A program made the position numbers and the translations under genes. The notes under the pieces are model-generated. The model did no database searches, had not been told where the DNA came from, and worked only from the letters and a program-made list of their open reading frames with translations. Below are positions 1 through 4,938 of a stretch of 8,475 bases of DNA, in pieces (the first letter of the stretch is position 1; each line of letters begins with the position of its first letter). Origin of the DNA: Planctomycetes bacterium GWF2_50_10 (GTDB lineage: Bacteria > Planctomycetota > Phycisphaerae > Sedimentisphaerales > GWF2-50-10). The stretch covers positions 16,854 to 25,328 of the forward strand of contig MHYB01000057.1 in NCBI GenBank assembly GCA_001824635.1. Reading direction: 5' to 3'.

Positions 1-635
1 TCACTTGGCTCTCTGCCGATATTGCGGTAATACTGCTGTATCTGCCGCATCTCCGTGACATCCAGAAACAGATCCCTGCTCTTGCTAAGTTCAACAAGCT
101 GCTCATCACTAAGCTCGCGTATTTCCAGCATCTTAAGCTGCAATTCATAAGGCTGTATATGCGGGCTCGGCGGTTCACCCTCGCTGCCGTACACCACATC
201 CTCGATGCAGTCATTGGCAAGCAGCTTCTTCGCTATCGTCTCAACCTGCTCGTTACTCATTGAGCCAAGCAGAAAATATTTCCTCGCCGTCCGCACATGC
301 TCCGCCGGCGTTCCCATATCGCCTATCGCCGCCATCACCGATTCCGCGACCGGATCAGTCACGCCGCTTTTAAGGTGCACCTCCACCACGCTCGCCCCAG
401 CCGGCGCCTCGCTCCTGCCGATTATAAAATCCTCGCAAACCGGATCAGCCAGCAATTCCGCCCCTATCCGACGCGCAAAAGCCTCGTCAAAGTCCCCTTC
501 GATCAGGAATACCCTCGCCGACACCACCGCCTCGGCCCCGCCGATACCAAGCTCCCGTATATCTTCCAGCACCGCGCGACCGTGCACGTCCGCGAATCCC
601 GCCTTATTAACAACCTCAAAACGCCATGTATTCAC
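1..635 (-). CDS. purL: Phosphoribosylformylglycinamidine synthase, fused PurS-PurL type (N-terminal part, gene continues off the left edge)
   Basis: This is FGAM synthase, the fourth step of de novo purine synthesis, which converts FGAR to FGAM with ATP and glutamine. It was read directly on the minus strand: 211 full codons from a GTG at 635-633 and no stop before the edge. Residues 1-73 look like PurS (start MNTWRFEVVNK, then IRELGI, ARVFLIEG, ELLADPV). Residues 80-150 look like a second PurS-type half (VEVHLKSGVTDPVAES, KYFLLG, IAKKLLAND). Residues 170-211 (EIRELSDEQL, SKSRDLFL, IGREPS) match the start of the PurL catalytic chain. In Bacillus PurS is a separate small protein; single-chain PurSL versions are known. 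The GTG start is supported by GAAGGA at 650-645, nine bases upstream, and by a GTGA overlap with the tyrA stop, which implies coupled translation. ATP-binding and catalytic residues lie outside the window. Confidence 0.88.
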   Translation of the reverse strand, partial: MNTWRFEVVNKAGFADVHGRAVLEDIRELGIGGAEAVVSARVFLIEGDFDEAFARRIGAELLADPVCEDFIIGRSEAPAGASVVEVHLKSGVTDPVAESVMAAIGDMGTPAEHVRTARKYFLLGSMSNEQVETIAKKLLANDCIEDVVYGSEGEPPSPHIQPYELQLKMLEIRELSDEQLVELSKSRDLFLDVTEMRQIQQYYRNIGREPS

Positions 636-1504
636 GACAAAATTTCCTTCTTCTTGAGCTTAAACTCGATCATCTTAGAACGCTTAGCCCTTGCCTTTTC
701 AAGCAGACTACCTATACGTTTGGCATCCTTCTTCAGGATCGCCGCCTTAATTTTATTTAGCTCCCCCACAAGCCTGTCGATCCCCCCGCAGATATTCTCT
801 GGGTTGGTCGTCACAATATCCGTCCAGATATTCGCCGGCCCCGATGCTATCCGCGATGTATCCATAAAACCCTTGCCGGCCATCTTCAAATCTTCATCCG
901 CACTTGCATTGACAAGTGCCGCCGCCGCCACATGCGGCAAATGACTCACATTCGCCAGCAGCCTGTCATGCCTCGCCGGCCCCATCTCGTAAACATCGCA
1001 TCCCAGCTCCCGCCAGAATTGCCGCAACAATTTAAGTGCCGCAGCATCTACTTTTTTGCCGTAAGTCAAAATGCAATTTGCCTTTTCAAACAGATCATCC
1101 CTGGCAAACTCCAGCCCACGCTGCTCTGAACCCGCTATCGGATGCGAACCTATGTAATGCGCCGTCCTGGGCAGTTTCTTGGCCCACTTATGGGGCAAAA
1201 CCTTGGTCGAACCTACATCTGTTACTACCGTCTCACCCCCCAGATACCCCCCTATTTTTTTAAATATTTCCTCAAAAGTCCCTATCGGACTTGCAAGAAT
1301 TACAAGATCAGCCCCCTCCACGCTCTGGCCTATATCCTCAAAAATATCATCGCAAAGCCCCTGTTCCCTCGCCTTTTCCCTCGTCTGACGCCTGTGTCCC
1401 CATCCAACTACCCTCACCCCACCCATCGAACGCCTCACCGCAAGGGCTAAAGATGCCCCCAAAAGCCCAAGGCCAATTATGGTAATTTGACGTAATTCTT
1501 TCAA
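632..1504 (-). CDS. tyrA: Prephenate (or arogenate) dehydrogenase, TyrA family
   Basis: The enzyme oxidatively decarboxylates prephenate to 4-hydroxyphenylpyruvate, or arogenate to tyrosine. From the TTG at 1504 it has 290 residues, the normal length for a stand-alone TyrA with no fused chorismate mutase or ACT domain. The Rossmann dinucleotide loop GLGLLG is at residues 11-16, TDVGSTK at 95-101, the substrate signature GSHPIAGSEQRG at 119-130 and HDRLLANVSHLPH at 179-191, followed by an all-helical C-terminal half. There is no ATG start: the first in-frame Met lies after the nucleotide loop. Two TTG codons are possible, 1510-1508 and 1504-1502. AAGG at 1516-1513 stands 8 bases from the second but only 2 from the first, so I chose 1504. 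The segment after the second beta strand (GWGHRR, 34-39) has no acidic residue and is basic, which suggests NADP rather than NAD. The gene is first in a unit with purL, overlapping by 4 bp. Confidence 0.93.
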   Translation of the reverse strand: MKELRQITIIGLGLLGASLALAVRRSMGGVRVVGWGHRRQTREKAREQGLCDDIFEDIGQSVEGADLVILASPIGTFEEIFKKIGGYLGGETVVTDVGSTKVLPHKWAKKLPRTAHYIGSHPIAGSEQRGLEFARDDLFEKANCILTYGKKVDAAALKLLRQFWRELGCDVYEMGPARHDRLLANVSHLPHVAAAALVNASADEDLKMAGKGFMDTSRIASGPANIWTDIVTTNPENICGGIDRLVGELNKIKAAILKKDAKRIGSLLEKARAKRSKMIEFKLKKKEILS

Positions 1505-1549
1505 GATCAAAGCCTTACAACATTTTGTCCCGATACGATAATCCGCTAA

Positions 1550-1578
1550 AAAGTAAAGCCCAACCGCCCCACTGTCAA
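1550..1578 (-). promoter_or_regulatory. Candidate sigma70-type promoter of tyrA-purL
   Basis: On the minus strand a perfect TTGACA (1578-1573) is followed after 17 bases by TACTTT (1555-1550), a weak -10 match. The expected start would be near 1543, leaving a leader of about 40 bases before tyrA. The -35 box and spacing are good and the -10 box is poor, so this is a reasonable but unproven promoter. Confidence 0.45.
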
Positions 1579-1586
1579 TTTTTTTC

Positions 1587-1615
1587 TTTAATTTATCCCA
1601 TCAAAATGATATATT
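1587..1615 (+). promoter_or_regulatory. Weak candidate promoter for accA in an AT-rich divergent spacer
   Basis: The stretch around 1570-1632 is the most AT-rich part of the tyrA-accA spacer. TATATT at 1610-1615 is a fair -10 box, but the hexamer 17 bases upstream (TTTAAT, 1587-1592) matches the -35 consensus poorly. If used, the transcript would begin near 1622 and carry about 108 bases of leader containing the hairpins described at 1636-1704. Confidence 0.25.
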
Positions 1616-1635
1616 CTTAACTCTTAAATTATTTT

Positions 1636-1704
1636 GGCCCACGGAGGCGGCCCGTAATTTGGAATCTTTTGATCTCCCGGCCCCACGCGGGCGGGATTTT
1701 TTTT
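1636..1704 (+). terminator. Leader hairpins with terminator-like T tract ahead of accA (possible attenuator)
   Basis: A stem is formed by TCCCG-CCC (1675-1683, with G1680 bulged) and GGGCGGGA (1689-1696), around a 5-base loop. Eight T follow directly (1697-1704), which is the form of an intrinsic terminator. It ends 25 bases before the accA ATG and points the same way, so it would stop transcripts entering accA. A second, weaker hairpin precedes it (GGCC 1636-1639 with GGCC 1649-1652). The bases GCCCG at 1650-1654 could instead pair with CGGGC at 1688-1692 and break the terminator stem. The attenuator reading is inference; the hairpin and T run are seen directly. It does not lie downstream of tyrA, which runs the other way. 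Confidence 0.5.
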
Positions 1705-1729
1705 GCGGTTTTTGACAGGATTAATACAA

Positions 1730-2791
1730 ATGGCCAAAATTCCAGGCAATGATTACCTGAATTTCGAGCAAAATATAGCACAGATTGACACTCAGATACT
1801 CGAACTCGAGTCACTGGCGAAATCAAAGGGCATCGACTATTCCGCCGAGATCCGAAAACTCCAGCAAGATCAGGTAGCCCAACTAAAGCAGATATACGCA
1901 AACCTTTCCCCCTGGCAAACCGTCCAGGTCGCGCGCCACCCCAAAAGACCCCTCCTTGGCGATTACCTCACTAATATGGTAAAGGATTTCAAGGAACTCC
2001 ACGGCGACCGCACCTTCGGCGACGACCGCGCAATGATATGCGGCTTCGGCCAGATCGGACGTGAAAAGGTCATGGTCATTGGCCACAACAAAGGCCGCGA
2101 CACCAAGGAAAAGATCACCTGCAATTTCGGCTGCGCAAACCCCGAAGGCTATCGCAAAGCCCTGGCCAAAATGAAACTCGCCGAAAAATTCAATATCCCG
2201 GTTGTAACGCTTATCGATACCCCCGGTGCCTATCCCGGCATCGGAGCCGAAGAACGCGGCCAGGCCCAGGCAATCGCCGTAAACCTCATGGAAATGTCGC
2301 GTTTACGCGTGCCTGTCATCTGCATCGTCATCGGTGAAGGCGGCTCAGGCGGAGCACTCGGCATCGGCGTCGGCGACAAACTCTCAATGCTCGAATTCGC
2401 CTATTATTCCGTTATCTCCCCCGAAGGCTGCGCCGCGATTCTCTGGCGAGACGGCACACAGGCCCCCGCCGCCGCAGAAGCCCTCAAACTCACAAGCAAA
2501 GACCTATTCAGGCTCGGCCTCATCGACGATATCATCCGCGAACCACTCGGCGGAGCGCACCGAAACATCCACGACACCGTCTTCAACGTCGAACAGTACG
2601 TTAAAAAGAGCCTCCGCGAACTCGGCCGCCTCTCGATAGATGCTCTCGTCGAAAAACGTTATCAAAAGATCCGCGCCATCGGCTCTGATATGGAAAAAAA
2701 AACTCCACCCAGTCCCCAGCCCCAAAGATCTAACATAAAGGCCATCACCCCAGCCCCCGCAGCCTCAACCCTGATCCCCGCAAAGGCCTAA
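1730..2791 (+). CDS. accA: Acetyl-CoA carboxylase carboxyltransferase subunit alpha
   Basis: This subunit, with AccD, transfers carboxyl from carboxybiotin-BCCP to acetyl-CoA to give malonyl-CoA, the first step of fatty-acid synthesis. The 353-residue product has the N-terminal helical part (1-60), then the crotonase-fold core with HGDRTFGDDRA (91-101), GHNKGRDTKEK (118-128), LIDTPGAYPGIGAEERGQ (161-178), GEGGSGGALGIGVGDK (202-217), SPEGCAAILW (230-239) and EPLGGAHRN (271-279). All are very close to E. coli AccA. The family is usually about 320 residues; here roughly 34 extra residues, rich in Pro, Ala and Ser, form a tail from about 320. The ATG at 1730 has AGGA at 1717-1720, nine bases upstream. 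An in-frame TTG at 1703 lies in the T run of the hairpin and is rejected as a start. accD is not in the window. The gene stands alone between a leader hairpin and a terminator. Confidence 0.97.
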   Translation: MAKIPGNDYLNFEQNIAQIDTQILELESLAKSKGIDYSAEIRKLQQDQVAQLKQIYANLSPWQTVQVARHPKRPLLGDYLTNMVKDFKELHGDRTFGDDRAMICGFGQIGREKVMVIGHNKGRDTKEKITCNFGCANPEGYRKALAKMKLAEKFNIPVVTLIDTPGAYPGIGAEERGQAQAIAVNLMEMSRLRVPVICIVIGEGGSGGALGIGVGDKLSMLEFAYYSVISPEGCAAILWRDGTQAPAAAEALKLTSKDLFRLGLIDDIIREPLGGAHRNIHDTVFNVEQYVKKSLRELGRLSIDALVEKRYQKIRAIGSDMEKKTPPSPQPQRSNIKAITPAPAASTLIPAKA

Positions 2792-2804
2792 GAATCCCAA
2801 TAAA

Positions 2805-2825
2805 AAAGGCGCCGCAAGCGCCTTT
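2805..2825. terminator. Bidirectional terminator hairpin between convergent accA and rpiB
   Basis: AAAGGCGC (2805-2812) and GCGCCTTT (2818-2825) form a perfect 8-bp stem around a 5-base loop, 13 bases after the accA stop. Read on the minus strand, the stem is continued by more T (complement of the A run 2802-2807), giving a good U tract after rpiB. Read on the plus strand, the tail is the less regular TGTGTATTTTATT. It is therefore stronger for the rpiB side but can serve both genes. Confidence 0.75.
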
Positions 2826-2835
2826 GTGTATTTTA

Positions 2836-2870
2836 TTCTGACTTCTGATTTCCGTATTCTGTCTTCTTAG
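2836..2870. repeat. Period-7 tandem array at the rpiB stop codon
   Basis: Five heptads in a row on the plus strand: TTCTGAC, TTCTGAT, TTCCGTA, TTCTGTC, TTCTTAG. Read in the direction of rpiB, the units begin with AA (AAGACAG, AATACGG, AAATCAG, AAGTCAG). The last plus-strand unit contains the rpiB stop codon (2869-2867). The sequence differs from the arrays at 6182-6209 and 6591-6639, but the period and the AA phase are shared. Confidence 0.7.
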
Positions 2871-3340
2871 TGATTATTATTCTTGATCTCCCGCGGATCC
2901 TGTCCCTCTTCGATCGCGGTGATCTTCTTGACCCGCCTCTGGTGCCTTCCGCCAGTAAATTCGGTCGTAAGCCATATCTCCACTATCTTCCGCAGCATGA
3001 TCTCGCCGATCAGATCACCCGAAACGCAAAGCACGTTGGCATCATTATGCTGCCGTGATATCTGGGCATTAAGTTCATCATAGCACAGCGCCGCCCGCAC
3101 CCCGCGAATCTTATTTGCCGCTATGCACATCCCGATACCCGTGCCGCAGATCAATATCGCCCTGTCGGCCTCGCCCTGGCTCACTGCCTTCGCTGCGATA
3201 TAGGCAAGATCCGGATAATCAACAGGATTGCTGCTGTTAGTGCCGAAATCTACGCATTCGTGACCGAGCTGCGCAATCTGCGCCTTGACCTGTTCTTTGG
3301 CATCGTAACCGCGGTGATCGCTTGCTATTGCAATTTTCAT
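2867..3340 (-). CDS. rpiB: Ribose-5-phosphate isomerase B
   Basis: The enzyme interconverts ribose 5-phosphate and ribulose 5-phosphate in the non-oxidative pentose phosphate pathway. The 157-residue product is typical in length for RpiB/LacAB proteins. Visible motifs are ASDHRGYDAK (6-15), DYPD (41-44), the catalytic-loop segment ICGTGIGMCIAANKI (64-78) with Cys65 as the probable base, RQHNDANVL (96-104) and the phosphate-binding end FTGGRHQRRVKKI (128-140) with His133 and Arg136. The Cys type matches the bacterial E. coli/Thermotoga form rather than the actinobacterial Glu form. The ATG at 3340 overlaps the stop of the upstream fusion gene (ATGA, 3340-3337), so translation is probably coupled. 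In Bacillus subtilis the corresponding genes ywlC, ywlE and ywlF also sit together, which supports both calls. The last residues (KNNNH) are low complexity and the stop lies in a heptad repeat. Confidence 0.96.
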   Translation of the reverse strand: MKIAIASDHRGYDAKEQVKAQIAQLGHECVDFGTNSSNPVDYPDLAYIAAKAVSQGEADRAILICGTGIGMCIAANKIRGVRAALCYDELNAQISRQHNDANVLCVSGDLIGEIMLRKIVEIWLTTEFTGGRHQRRVKKITAIEEGQDPREIKNNNH

Positions 3341-4473
3341 TTTACCAACTCACTAATCTTCTGCAAAAGTGCCTTTTCGATCAGTTCAGCACAATAATAA
3401 TAATCCCTTTCCGTTCCTCCTATGGGGTCTGGGATATCGCGGCTGTCAAGCAGGAAGCATTTGTCAGCCGCCGTCGGAACCATGTCAAGCACCGCCTTAC
3501 GATGCTGCTGGGCCATCGCGAATATAATATCGCTTTGTTCTATCAGCCTTGTGCTAAGCGGCGTACTCCGGTGCCCGCTGATATCCACGCCCTTCACGCG
3601 GCACACCTCAACAGCTTCCGCGCTGCCCGGCCAGCCGGCTATCGTCATTGTTCCTGCGGAACTTATTTTATAACCCATCTTCTCCAACTGGTCAACGCTG
3701 CAATCCAGTTTTTGAGCCAAATATTTGCGGCAAATCCCTACCGCCATTGGACTTCTGCAAGTATTCCCGGTGCACACAAAAAGAATGTGAACCTGCGCCA
3801 TCGCCTCAACATCCCGCTGCTCATAAACACCCGCCCGCAGAAATTGCATGCCCGCCGAGTCCACTTTCACAACCGTCGAACTCTTCTGATACTGGCATTG
3901 CCCCCCGTCAAGCACCATATCCACCCTGCCCTTGAGAGCCTCGTAAGCCTGCTCCCCGCTGGTAGCAGGCGATTGACCCGTAAGGTTCGCGCTTGGCGCG
4001 ACAACCGCGCTGTCGCTGTGCGTCAGCAGCAATGACGCTATTACATTGTCCGGGCAGCGTATCCCTATCGTGTTGTCGTGGTACAACAGCCCAAACAGCT
4101 CATTGCCAACCTTGCCCCTTGCGATCTCAATATCCTCTTCGCTCAATTCAAAAACTATCGTTAGCGGCCCCGGCCAAGCCTTTTTCACAAGTTGCCGCGC
4201 CACCAGGCCCGGACTGGGCACATATTTCGCCAAATCGCTCTTTTGACCGATATGCAATGTGTAATATTTCTCCGGCGTCCTTCCCTTAGCCTCACTTAGC
4301 CGGTTTATAGCCTCGGCGCTCGCCTTGCAAGCTACCCCATACACCGTTTCAGTGGGAAATACAACCAGCCCCCCCTCATCAACCAGACGCGCCGCCTCGC
4401 GCATCACGTCAAGATCAGGTTTACCTGGATTAACTTTTATAAATTTTGTGTCCATTACTTCGTAAGGATACAT
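3337..4473 (-). CDS. sua5: Fusion of Sua5/YwlC threonylcarbamoyl-AMP synthase and a YwlE-type low-molecular-weight phosphatase
   Basis: This is a two-domain protein of 378 residues. The first 220 or so form a Sua5/YrdC/YwlC domain, which makes threonylcarbamoyl-AMP from threonine, bicarbonate and ATP for the t6A37 modification of tRNA: FPTETVYGVA (39-48), KGRTPEKYYTLHI (63-75), WPGPLTIVF (100-108), APSANLTGQSPATSG (159-173). Residues 228-378 form a low-molecular-weight phosphatase: the P-loop VCTGNTCRSP (233-242) has nucleophile Cys234 and Arg240, and the general acid is Asp349 in DIPDPIGG. The residue before the second Cys is Thr238, as in Bacillus YwlE, the protein-arginine phosphatase; tyrosine phosphatases usually have Ile or a similar residue there. 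Arginine-phosphate specificity is therefore suggested but not shown. The ATG at 4473 has AGAAG six bases upstream; ATG 4455 would remove six residues and fits family starts slightly better. It overlaps rpiB by 4 bp. I see no frameshift between the domains. Confidence 0.93.
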   Translation of the reverse strand: MYPYEVMDTKFIKVNPGKPDLDVMREAARLVDEGGLVVFPTETVYGVACKASAEAINRLSEAKGRTPEKYYTLHIGQKSDLAKYVPSPGLVARQLVKKAWPGPLTIVFELSEEDIEIARGKVGNELFGLLYHDNTIGIRCPDNVIASLLLTHSDSAVVAPSANLTGQSPATSGEQAYEALKGRVDMVLDGGQCQYQKSSTVVKVDSAGMQFLRAGVYEQRDVEAMAQVHILFVCTGNTCRSPMAVGICRKYLAQKLDCSVDQLEKMGYKISSAGTMTIAGWPGSAEAVEVCRVKGVDISGHRSTPLSTRLIEQSDIIFAMAQQHRKAVLDMVPTAADKCFLLDSRDIPDPIGGTERDYYYCAELIEKALLQKISELVK

Positions 4474-4495
4474 AAGATACTTCTAAACCTCAAGA

Positions 4496-4653
4496 CTAGA
4501 GCATTTTAATTTTTTATGTGTCGCTTATGGCGTAGCGAAACCTCGCAAGACAAGGATGGCGATGCAGGCAATGTTCTGCATTTCCGAAGCCAGACGCAGG
4601 ATTGCGAGGTTGCAGTAGCCAGAAGCGATATAGAAAAAAATAAAACGCTCTAG
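4496..4653. mobile_element. MITE-like palindromic element with TA ends
   Basis: The 158-bp segment starts CTAGAGC (4496-4502) and ends GCTCTAG (4647-4653). The arms 4496-4548 and 4602-4653 are inverted copies: matched blocks are CTAGAGC, TTTTA, TTTTTT, TCGCTT, TGGC and AACCTCGCAA, with about ten differences over 53 columns. The middle holds a further hairpin (ATGCAG 4562-4567 with CTGCAT 4576-4581), so the whole unit can fold as one long hairpin. TA at both ends (4497-4498, 4651-4652) fits a target duplication of the IS630/Tc1-mariner type. There is no transposase or convincing ORF in it. It lies 22 bases from the sua5 start and 28 bases from the gcv -35 box. Whether it occurs elsewhere in the genome cannot be seen here. 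Confidence 0.65.
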
Positions 4654-4681
4654 AAAAACATTGCTGACCTTGATTTATCGC

Positions 4682-4710
4682 TTGACGCCGCAAACGCGCA
4701 AACATATACT
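4682..4710 (+). promoter_or_regulatory. Sigma70-type promoter of the gcv operon
   Basis: TTGACG (4682-4687) and TATACT (4705-4710) are separated by exactly 17 bases, each one base off the consensus. Transcription would begin near 4717, just before the first aptamer of the glycine riboswitch. This is the best promoter in the window, and its position relative to the riboswitch supports it. Confidence 0.78.
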
Positions 4711-4718
4711 TCCCGCCA

Positions 4719-4882
4719 TCGAGTGACAGGTGAAAAAGAGATCTCTTCAATGAGACGCCGAAGGTGTAAGCTTAACTCGCGAAACTCTCAGGCAAAAAGG
4801 ATTTCACCTCGACGGTACTCTGGAGAGTCTGCTTCAGGCAGCACCGAAGGGATGAAATCTCTCAGGTAAATGGACAGAGAAC
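4719..4882 (+). promoter_or_regulatory. Tandem glycine riboswitch (two aptamers) upstream of gcvT
   Basis: Two glycine-aptamer copies follow each other. Aptamer 1 is closed by AGGTGAAA (4728-4735) with TTTCACCT (4802-4809) and contains GCCGAAGG (4757-4764) and ACTCTCAGGCAAAAAGGA (4784-4801). Aptamer 2 is closed by CTCTG (4818-4822) with CAGAG (4875-4879) and contains GGAGAG (4822-4827), CACCGAAGGG (4842-4851) and CTCTCAGGTAAATGGACAGAG (4859-4879). The order GGAGAG, CCGAAGG, CTCTCAGG, GGACAG is the hallmark of this RNA. The linker is only 8 bases (4810-4817); TCGA in the leader (4719-4722) could pair with TCGA at 4809-4812, as in the leader-linker helix of known tandem glycine switches. Placement before the glycine cleavage genes fits the usual glycine-activated role. 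Confidence 0.95.
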
Positions 4883-4937
4883 AAGATTAATATTTTATTT
4901 GTCTGTTCTTTAGTCATTGCGCCTTTTGGAGAGATTT
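4876..4937 (+). promoter_or_regulatory. Probable expression platform of the glycine riboswitch and gcvT ribosome-binding site
   Basis: AGAGAACA (4876-4883) can pair with TGTTCTTT (4904-4911), 8 bp with one G-T pair, using bases that also close aptamer 2, so the two folds exclude each other. No T run follows, which argues against a terminator. The ribosome-binding site GGAGAG (4928-4933) lies five bases before the gcvT ATG. GAGAGATTT (4929-4937) is perfectly complementary to AAATCTCTC (4855-4863) in the core of aptamer 2. A translational on-switch is the simplest reading; it is inference from base pairing. Confidence 0.5.
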
Positions 4938-4938
4938 T

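Noticed and set aside
297..944. Long plus-strand open frame (215 codons) opposite purL and tyrA
   Set aside because: It spans two overlapping genes that are well supported on the other strand, its product is a low-complexity Arg/Ser/Pro-rich chain with no recognisable motif, and no ribosome-binding site precedes it.
1703..1729. Longer accA start at TTG 1703
   Set aside because: It lies in the T run of the hairpin and lacks a ribosome-binding site, while ATG 1730 has AGGA nine bases upstream and matches the family start.
3322..4035. Plus-strand open frame of 237 codons opposite the Sua5/YwlE fusion gene
   Set aside because: The opposite strand carries clear Sua5 and phosphatase motifs over this stretch; the plus-strand product has no family pattern.
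4514..4750. Small minus-strand coding gene (78 codons) in the sua5-gcv spacer
   Set aside because: It crosses the palindromic element, the gcv promoter and the first aptamer, and its product resembles no known family.
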